64,000 bases of DNA from Silene latifolia (lineage: Eukaryota; Streptophyta; Magnoliopsida; Caryophyllales; Caryophyllaceae). Of this stretch, positions 56,662 through 64,000 are shown piece after piece. Each line of letters begins with the position of its first letter. Position 1 is the first letter of the stretch. The translations under genes and the position numbers were made by a program. Location of the stretch: NCBI RefSeq assembly GCF_048544455.1, contig NC_133526.1, positions 9,006,001 to 9,070,000 on the forward strand, given 5' to 3'. A model generated the notes under the pieces. The model was not told where the DNA came from. It searched no databases and saw only the letters and a program-made list of their open reading frames with translations.

Positions 56662-59110
56662 TCTTATCTATATAAAAGCAGAAGACAATACTCATCAGAG
56701 AGCGCGCCACGTCATTAATACATTTTCATTTTCATTTTTTTTTCGAAAATAGAGATTATGGTGGGACCCATGTGTGTGCAACGTATTTAATTACTAAGAT
56801 ATCCGTCTTTCAAAGCATGTGCTTAAATCCGTCTCGCAACAAATTATATAAAGTCATCTTACGGAAAACTTCTTCAAATTAATATTATGATAAAATTTTA
56901 TACATTCCGTGTTAAGGTTACATTAATATCGTCATGGTTAAACGCTTCGCTTGTGCAATCTGCAAATAAGTCCATAATAAAATTCCGAAATTAAAAAATC
57001 AGAAAATAACGACGGGTGACGTAATCAGAGATGCCGTGAAAGAAAAATCTCCTCCGAAACCCGAACTTGCAATTAATTAAAAAAAATTACAATTCAGAAT
57101 AGGAATAACAGGCAACATTCATGCAAAATACTCCGTAGAATATTAGTTTACATAACGAACATGTGAGTCAGGTCGGGTCAGAGCCATGTAGGTTGGGCCG
57201 GGTCGTGTCAGGCCCATATGCAGTAGGGTTAGGTCTTAGACTAGGGTTAGGTCAGATTCATTAGGATCGAGTCGGGTTGGGTTAAATCAAGTGTTTCGGG
57301 ACAAGTAAAACTGAATATTATTTAATTTTATAAAACAAATTAAAAAAAATAACATTTTTTAATGATTTCAATCAAATAAAATTAGAAGTAATATAGCCAA
57401 TTTATTTAAATGAATTAATTAAAACGTCCACATGTGAAAAAATTCAATAATTACTAATCATCAATGTCACCTAGATCTGTTTATTGTGTGCATTAAAATT
57501 GACAGAGAAATTAAAACAAGTCACAAAATTTGTTATAAATTACCAATCAACAATAATACATCAGATCTGATTATTGAAAGCGTTAATCCACAAAATTAAA
57601 AAATTTATAATTTTTTTTGTTTTAAATTAACAATAAAATTGAAATGTATATGTATATAATAGATATACGAAGTTTTCTACTTAAAATGACATATATTATA
57701 AAAAAATGCACGAAAAGTTTATATAATGGAAAGAAAACAAGACCATATTTTGAAGGTGATATGTCTGAAATATACATTGCATATAGGACTCATTCGTAAT
57801 TTTCACCTAAAGTGATGGAAAATTTACGGATCATTAATAGCATGTCATTAAAGATTTTACAATTCATCTGGATGTGTGATTAAAAAACTTAATGATTACA
57901 AATATTAACACTAATCATAAATAATTAAACTTTATTGTTTTTATTGTAAAATCGCATACAATTTTAAACAAAAATACAACTAAATTACTTTGCATGTTAT
58001 TAAGAATAAAAAAAAGGTCGAGTAAAAGATTGTACCGTCATCCTCTTCATCTCGATTTTCTTTGTGTTTGTCATCATCATGTTACACGATCAAATATATG
58101 GTTTGCGATTGGTGAATAAATTCCGATTATAAGATCAGGTGTGTACTATAAAATTCATTTTCTTTTTGTGTATTATAAAATTGATCCAGGATGAGGAAGG
58201 CGGAATTAGAGATGGAATTAAAGAGGGAGGCAGAGTTAAAGAGAGAGAGGATAAGGGAGGCGGACTTAGAGAGATAGGGCCTAGGGGGCGAGGGAGGCGG
58301 TGTTAGATTAGGGTTAGGAATTTAGAGAGTGTTGGGAGAGGATGAGTGTATATTACAATGAGTTTATTAGTGTTGGGTCAATTTGAGTATGGGCTGGTTT
58401 CTTTCTTTATTTTTTTGTTTGTTCGGCCCATTTGAACATTATATCGTATTTGGCCCATTTATTTGTGCGGGGTTGATTGTTAGATTGTTAACATCCTATC
58501 TTTATTAATTCAGAAGACAATATTCAATCCACGGCGTGCCACGTCAATAATTCAACTTTTCTTTTTTTGGAAATACATGTTTTGTGGGACCAGTTAGTGT
58601 GCAATGTATTTATTTCTTCAATTCGCTATATACAAACTGCGACAAATTCCGTCTTAGAACAAATACAATGAAATAATTTTATACATTCCGAATAAATGAA
58701 ATTAATGGCATATAAGCGAAATGAATTGCAAATCGTAATAAATGAAACTAATTACAAATAAATGAATTACATAATTTAAAAAAAAATAAAAAAAATTTAC
58801 ATAATTACGAGAAGGAATTCCATTTAATTACGGGATTGAATTACATATAATACGGATAAATTAAATGCATAATTTTAAAAACTAAATAGTACGATATATA
58901 TTTTTTTAAGAAAATATCCTTTGTTATTTCCTCTTAAACCATTGTATGTGAACACGTATTTGTAACAAGTTTAAACATTAATTATGTAGATCGCTGATTT
59001 AGACCAACTAAATAAGTACAACAGAAATGCAAAAAAAAAAAAATACATCCAAAAACATTAATACCGGCCCAAATACATACCCGTGCAATTTTGCACGGGT
59101 TTAAAACTAG
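56662..59110 (+). mobile_element. Non-autonomous Helitron, copy 2 only
   Basis: 2,449 bp starting A|TCTTATCTATATAAAAG and ending with the perfect stem ACCCGTGCAA/TTGCACGGGT (59,079-59,100), then TTAAAACTAG|T. Copy 1 shows the uninterrupted A-T site at 18,801/18,802, so both ends are fixed to the base. There is no Rep/helicase frame. A second 5'-like start (TCCTATCTTTATTAATTCAG at 58,494, with the same CAGAAGACAATA and GCCACGTCA motifs) lies inside, so the element may be composite. The GGGTCAGA-rich stretch near 57,170-57,300 is shared with the Helitron ending at 23,580. Confidence 0.93.
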
Positions 59111-60119
59111 TTAATTTTAGAAAAAAAAAATTAAAACAGTTAAAAAAAAATATTACCAATTGTATTTTAGTGATGAAGATGAGCAGATGATAGAGGAGAT
59201 GCAAGGATTTTATTTTATTGATCGTTTTCTGGGTTTGGGTCGCGACTTTTTCTGGGTTGAAGATAAGGATTACAGGGATGAAGACGAAGGGTGATGATGA
59301 ACTTTGTTTTCCTGTTTTACCAATTGTATAGCCGTATAGGGTGGGTCATGATTTTTTTTATGAATTATTTTTTGTAATATTATTTATTGTTTAGTGGTGG
59401 GACCGTGGAGATGTGGCTTATGGGTAGACAAATGGATCGTGTTTTTTTTTTAACTAGGTATTCGGGCCTTTTCGAACTAGCTTTATTTAGTATTAAAATT
59501 TATTTTCAATTAATAAAACTATTTAAAGTTGAATAATCATAAATTTATCATTAATATATTTTTTTATAACATATCTTAAAGTTACGATCAAATTAATTAT
59601 GAGATAAATTCACTACTCCCGCTATTTATATTTTACTTAAATTAATTAGCTAATTTTTTATCATAAAAACCGTGCAGATCAAATTTGTGCATATTGTGAG
59701 CATTTCAATTTTATGAATATATCCAAATAAAAGATTAATTATATCCATTTATAGTTCAAGATACAGCTATAGAATAGACTATAATAATAAACCCCAAGTA
59801 CGTATTCTTAAACTTTACGCGGGAAAATTTGGAGATTCAAGTAGATAGGGGATTACTACATCGACCGAGATTTTTATCATACTATTAAGTATTAATAACG
59901 TTGTTTTACCCATATTAGACATAATATAACATTAGAAATATATAAAAATAAAAATATAGCCAAAAAACCTTGTAAAACAAAAATCGACCGCGACGAGCGA
60001 TTTTGGTCCGCGACAAGTGGTTTGGGAGCGATTACATGCCACCGCGATCGCGACCGATACCGAGATTTAAAACCCTGACACCCGTCACCCCCGTTCTATA
60101 AATCCTAGATTCGCCACTG
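59111..60119. other. AT-rich intergenic DNA (copy 2)
   Basis: Continues the copy 1 alignment from 18,802. It contains about 120 bp (59,251-59,372) missing from copy 1, where the ends share a short T run, and the empty hAT site GTTTAGTG (about 59,390). No gene is seen. Confidence 0.65.
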
Positions 60120-61350
60120 GCCGTGTGGTCTACCTCCTGAAAGAGAGGACGACTGATGAACCAATCCGTGAATAACGATATTGTTAATCAGATTACTAAC
60201 ATTCCAGTGCAACATAATGATATTCCGGATACCCTCATTTGGGGGTTGTCCGTAGATGGAAATTTCTCTACCAAAACAACAACTTGGTTATTGCAAGGTT
60301 TGTTCGATCAAACTCTTGACAAATGTGAATTTCAGTGATTTGGAAATTGAATATTCCTCCTAAATTGAAATTTTTTTTCTTTGGAAAGCTTGTGTTGACG
60401 GCCTTCCAATGAAAAGTAGACTTCTCAAGAGTCATATTGATGTCCCACCTCATTGTGTTCTGTGCAACAATCCTATTGAAAACAAAGATCATTTCTTTTA
60501 CGAATGTCCCTTGATTGGGCCTGTCATCCAAGACCTGAATATTATTAGTTTCAACGAGTTTTCGTCAAATTATGATACTATTACAAATCAAAGTTTTCTA
60601 ACGAAACTTAATTATCTCAAAGATTTAATTCCAAAAGATTATTTCATTAAAATTATTTTTATTTGGTGGAATGCATGGTTTCATAGAAATGATATTATCT
60701 TTAATAATGTTAATTTAAGTATCAGCAAACTTATTACTTTATGTAATAATAGCACTAAGACCTGGAATGTGACTAGATTTAAGGATCTCAACAATCCCGA
60801 GATAGAAGAGTCAGCTAGAAACAACTATAGAAAGGAAGAAATTTGGTGGGAAAAACCTAGAAACGGTTTTCTAAAGCTAAATTTTGACGGATCAAGAATA
60901 AAAGGTAATAAAGCTTCTTTAGGATATTCTATAAGAGATCACAATGGTAAAGTCGTTTTGTTGGGAGCAAAAAAGTGCGGATCCAATAGTATCCTTGTTG
61001 CGGAAGCTCTGGCTTTAAAAGAAGGTATTTTAGCAGCTAAATACTTAGAAATCTCAAAGTTAATTTTGGAGGTGATAATTTATGTGTTATTAACTTAATT
61101 CGAGGTACTTGGCAAATTCCTTGAGAAATTTCTAGTATTATCAAGAATGTAAAATTAGACCTTCATTTTTTTGATGACGTGATAATTAAACATTGCTTTC
61201 GTGAAGCCAACAATGTTGCTGACTTCATGGCTACTATTGGACATTCATGTCCAACTCTTTCGAGGTGGTTTGATAGCCGGTGGCTTCAACTTACCTCCCT
61301 CATTCGAAAAGATGAGATAGGTTGGTCATACCCTAGAGGATCAACCTAGT
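60120..61350 (+). pseudogene. LINE (L1-like) 3' end: zf-RVT and RNase H, decayed
   Basis: The sequence reads in three shifting frames. First is WGLSVDGNFSTKT (about 60,239). Then come WKLNIPPKLKFF and LWKACVDGLP, followed by the zinc-binding CVLCNN...HFFYEC of zf-RVT (to about 60,510). A long frame at 60,409-61,098 ends in an RNase H domain with LNFDGSRIKG, VAEALALKEG and, after another shift, GGDNLCVI (the D, E, D acids). The last part (REANNVADFMA...WSYPRGST) ends in TAG at 61,349, close to an A-rich tail (61,366-61,387). Frameshifts near 60,374 (T run) and 61,070 and a TGA at about 61,122 make it non-functional. The RT part upstream is absent. Confidence 0.85.
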
Positions 61351-61424
61351 TTTCTTACCTAATCAAAAAAAAATAAAAATAAAAAATTATAAGGTGTCTT
61401 CATCATGACTTAGCGAGTACCAAA

Positions 61425-61558
61425 TTTTTCTCACGGGCAGAGATCGTTCGATCACATGTAATCCAGAACTATGGTCTCCACTTGTTTAATTTGTCCTTAT
61501 GAACATATATCTTGGATTCATGGAGGTGTATATTATTATTGAAACCATGTTCCTTCAT
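61425..61558. repeat. Dispersed repeat, copy 3 of 3
   Basis: 134 bp matching 14,104-14,243 and 51,841-51,982, located just after the LINE tail and outside the long duplication. It lacks the short AGAAGACC doubling of the other copies. Confidence 0.85.
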
Positions 61559-61724
61559 TTGATTGCTATTATGTTTGTTCTTTTAACTGCTACATCATTG
61601 GCACCATGATATGTTTGAAGCTCGGTTAACAACCAATTACCATTCTCCGATTTAGTGATACGGACTTGCTGAGTATGGAACTAAACAAGTGATTGATTTG
61701 AATAATAGTAATAGTAATTAACTA

Positions 61725-62236
61725 AAAAACCCTCTCTCTCTAAAAAAACCCTCTCTAAAAACCTAGCCTCCATTATTATTCGGGGGCTTCCATCGATCAT
61801 CCATCGATGGTAAGCCTCTCAAAAGCTTTCTTAAACAACTAATTTTATGCAGATCTATCTTATTTTCAATAATAGTCTCCCTTTTGGTGAGATCTGTTGT
61901 TCCGTCCCTTCTTTCGGGGTTTTTCCATTTTTTCGTGGGATTGTTATCAATAAAATAAGTTTTAATCGACGGGGAGATTATCAGATTTGTTTCGTGGATG
62001 AATACATCAAGACGGCTACACTGTTTCCCTCCATCAAGAAGGATGCAAAGACATCGATTATTCATAGATTCAAGAAATTTATGATTTTGGAGCGGCGGTA
62101 TATTACTGATATTTAGATAGTTATTTTGAATGTATTTTTTACGTTAGCAATCTTGATTTTCCTTTGTCTATTTGTTATCTTCATTGTAACCTACGCTTAG
62201 TTGATTATTAATGAGATGACAATTTCAAAAAAAAAA
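61725..62236 (+). mobile_element. Short LINE-like retroposon with poly(A) and TSD
   Basis: About 512 bp flanked by the direct repeat AATTAACTA (61,716-61,724 and 62,237-62,245) and ending in a run of about 12 A. It starts with CCCTCTCTCT-rich leader sequence and ends with GTTGATTATTAATGAGATGACA before the tail, both usual for plant L1 ends. It is probably an internally deleted LINE moved in trans. An 89-aa frame (61,847-62,116) inside has no family I recognise. Confidence 0.75.
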
Positions 62237-62339
62237 AATTAACTATAATAACAATAATAATAAAAATAATAACTATTACTATTGATTACATTACAATTAT
62301 TATTAATTATATGATTATATTTAATATTAATATTATTAT

Positions 62340-62485
62340 TATTTCGATTCGATTCAAATCTAATCGCCTTAGTTCGATTCGATTCACTCTATTCGATTCG
62401 GCTCCATTCGATTCGATTCGGCTCTAAAAAGCCGAAAGAACGGGGACCGAATCGAATCAAATTAAGTCCAAAAGAACAGGGCCTT
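62340..62485. repeat. ATTCG-rich repeat with inverted motifs
   Basis: Repeated TCGATTCGATTCGGCT units face an inverted GAATCGAATC, with a central GGCTCTAAAAAGCC hairpin. The right edge, read on the minus strand, is GGCCCTGTTCTTTTGGACTT, which looks like a MITE end. The left end was not found. Confidence 0.5.
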
Positions 62486-63400
62486 AGTCTAAAAGAATGA
62501 GGTCCTAATGGTTTTACTTGTGTTGAAAGTGTGATGAAAACTCTCTTTAGATATTCCAACTGAACCTAAATTCACCTCCCAATTCCAATTTCAATATCAT
62601 GAATTTATGAAATATCAGTGAGAAATTGAAATTTAAAATTGAATTGTACATTATCTCCAAACATGTTTATAAAATTGGATTTAATATTAAATTAGACAAT
62701 TTTAATATCCAAAACCAAAGTCCAGTAACCAACTCCACATTTTCAATAGTTAGTTTTCCTTTAAATGGTCTTACAAGAGCTATCTTATTTCAAGCGTGAG
62801 GCCGGGATTCGATTATTACAAGCGACATAGTCACCTTTTGAAAAAAAAAAAACTTAAAACGAGAATAATGTTACCATTTTATACTTAATCGTCCCAACCA
62901 ATTACAAATGAAGTAATGAAAAGTGATCATTTCATGTCAAAAATTATAATTAAAATTATCACATTTTATTCGTATCTTAATTTCAAGGAATATCACCCAA
63001 CTAATATGAGAATTTATACATTTCCGAATGACAACCATAAAAAAAGCACAAATTCTCATTATCCGTCTATAGTTATAAACGGGCTAAATAGTAAGACAAG
63101 CAACAAATTGCATGACGGGATCCAAAAATGTCACCACTTTAAACATATTTGACCCATCTTTCACTTTAAACGGATATATTCCTCTATAATGAGACTAATT
63201 GAAAAAAAAATTCCAATTTAAAAGAGAGTAGGTACCAACTCAACCAGTATAACTACTCAATTACCCAAAGTTGGATTTGGTAGTGCAAAATTACAATTTT
63301 TTTTTATTTTTTTTAAAAAAACTTATCAACTTAAGCCTAAAACAAAACTAACCAACTCCACCACAAGTGTAACAAGTCTAACAACTACCACTCTACCACC
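62486..63400. other. Intergenic DNA upstream of the GH3 gene
   Basis: AT-rich, no gene recognised. The promoter of the GH3 gene occupies its right part. Confidence 0.6.
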
Positions 63401-63408
63401 TATAAATA
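63401..63408 (+). promoter_or_regulatory. TATA box of GH3 gene
   Basis: TATAAATA, 92-99 bp upstream of the ATG at 63,500. It predicts transcription from about 63,432 and a leader of about 68 nt. Confidence 0.75.
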
Positions 63409-63499
63409 AACTCCACCAAAGTTCAAACATACATTCCTTCTCCCGCCATTTTTCTTCAACCTTTCAACACTTTACACTTCTCTCCTAAATATCTCCGCC

Positions 63500-64000
63500 A
63501 TGGAAGCCATTGATGAACAACCTTGCATCTACAGAAACCCTAACTCGCCGATTGAAGACCGAGTCAAGGATCTTCTAACTCGTATGACTCTCCAAGAGAA
63601 ACTCGCTCAGATGACTCAGATTGAACGCACCGTCACCTCGTCTCACCCTCTCAAAAACCTCGCCATCGGTACTCTTTTTTTACTCTCTCCGTCTCGTAAA
63701 TACCTTATTACGTTCGTAATTATACGAGATTTATGATTAGAAATATACTCCCTCAATTGATTTGACTTATGATCTTCCTAAATCCTACTTGACTTTTCGC
63801 GATCCTCATCTCTCCGTCTCGGAAATACCTGCTTATTCGTAATTATACGAGATTTAAGTCGTAGATTGGAAATATACTCCCGCAATTGACTTATGAACTT
63901 CTTAATTGACTTTTGACGGTCTTCAAGACGACACATTAACCGTATTATTAATACGAGTTTTAGCTAATCGAAGTCTCAAATATGGAATGTATTTTAGAAA
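63500..64000 (+). CDS. GH3 beta-glucosidase (beta-glucan exohydrolase type), first exon, partial
   Basis: Exon 1 is 63,500-63,668 and encodes 56 residues plus one base (MEAIDEQPCIYRN...). The stretch RVKDLLTRMTLQEKLAQMTQ, then IERTV, is the N-terminal signature of plant glycoside hydrolase family 3 enzymes, which release glucose from cell-wall beta-glucans. A donor site (ATCG|GTACTC) splits a Gly codon at the IG where family members continue IGSVLSGGGS, so intron 1 begins at 63,669. The rest, with both catalytic acids, is beyond the window. No signal peptide is seen at this start. The visible intron holds an imperfect tandem duplication of about 125 bp (from about 63,681 and 63,811). The short continuation of the frame to 63,736 is intron. 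Confidence 0.85.

Noticed and set aside
63669-63736. Extension of the GH3 frame past the donor site
   Set aside because: The sequence after ATCG|GTACTC becomes T-rich and loses family similarity; a standard phase-1 intron fits better.

Overview
This is nuclear DNA of a flowering plant, probably a eudicot. The signs are intron-bearing genes for a germin-like protein and a GH3 beta-glucosidase, plant-type Ty3/gypsy LTR retrotransposons (a chromodomain Tekay-like element and an Athila-like element), CACTA, hAT, Helitron and LINE sequences, and AT-rich intergenic DNA with (AT)n and (TAA)n microsatellites. There is no bacterial, organellar or CRISPR signal. The species cannot be fixed from the sequence alone.

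The dominant feature is a direct long duplication. Bases 1 to about 20,430 (copy 1, whose left end lies outside the window) match about 37,712 to 60,292 (copy 2) in the same order and orientation. Each copy holds, left to right: part of a nested retrotransposon block, a Helitron/CACTA cluster, a foldback MITE, an LTR-like block, a two-exon germin-like gene on the minus strand, and a decayed LINE. The copies differ by clean transposon events. A Helitron (56,662-59,110) is only in copy 2, and a hAT element (18,971-19,517) is only in copy 1. A 108-bp segment and a 120-bp segment are only in copy 2.

Between and overlapping the copies lies a three-level nest. The remains of an autonomous Helitron helicase gene (minus strand; 26,250-26,556 and 43,190-43,242) are split by a Tekay-like chromovirus (26,557-43,189, TSD TTGAT, tRNA-iMet primer site). 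That element is in turn split exactly between gag and protease by an Athila-like element (31,438-39,744, TSD AAGGT, tRNA-Asp primer site). The inner element encodes gag and an aspartic protease but no reverse transcriptase, RNase H or integrase, so it depends on enzymes from elsewhere. The outer pol is nearly complete, but it carries a frameshift after the protease and an in-frame integrase deletion that removes the region of the catalytic glutamate.

Both retrotransposons carry arrays of short perfect palindromes with a fixed core (ACTCGGYCGAGT in the outer, GTCGATCGAC in the inner). Their flanking bases change together, so dyad symmetry is kept. The inner element also carries two 8-bp stem-loops with different stems but the same loop, each beside a polypurine-tract-like sequence. 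These are the most interesting unexplained structures in the window. Many small differences between near-identical copies fall at CAG/CTG (CHG) sites, which suggests consensus errors at methylated cytosines, so single frameshifts here should be treated with caution.

The right end (60,120-64,000) holds the fuller LINE remnant, a 134-bp dispersed repeat, a short LINE-like retroposon with its own TSD, and the first exon of a GH3 beta-glucosidase gene that runs off the window.
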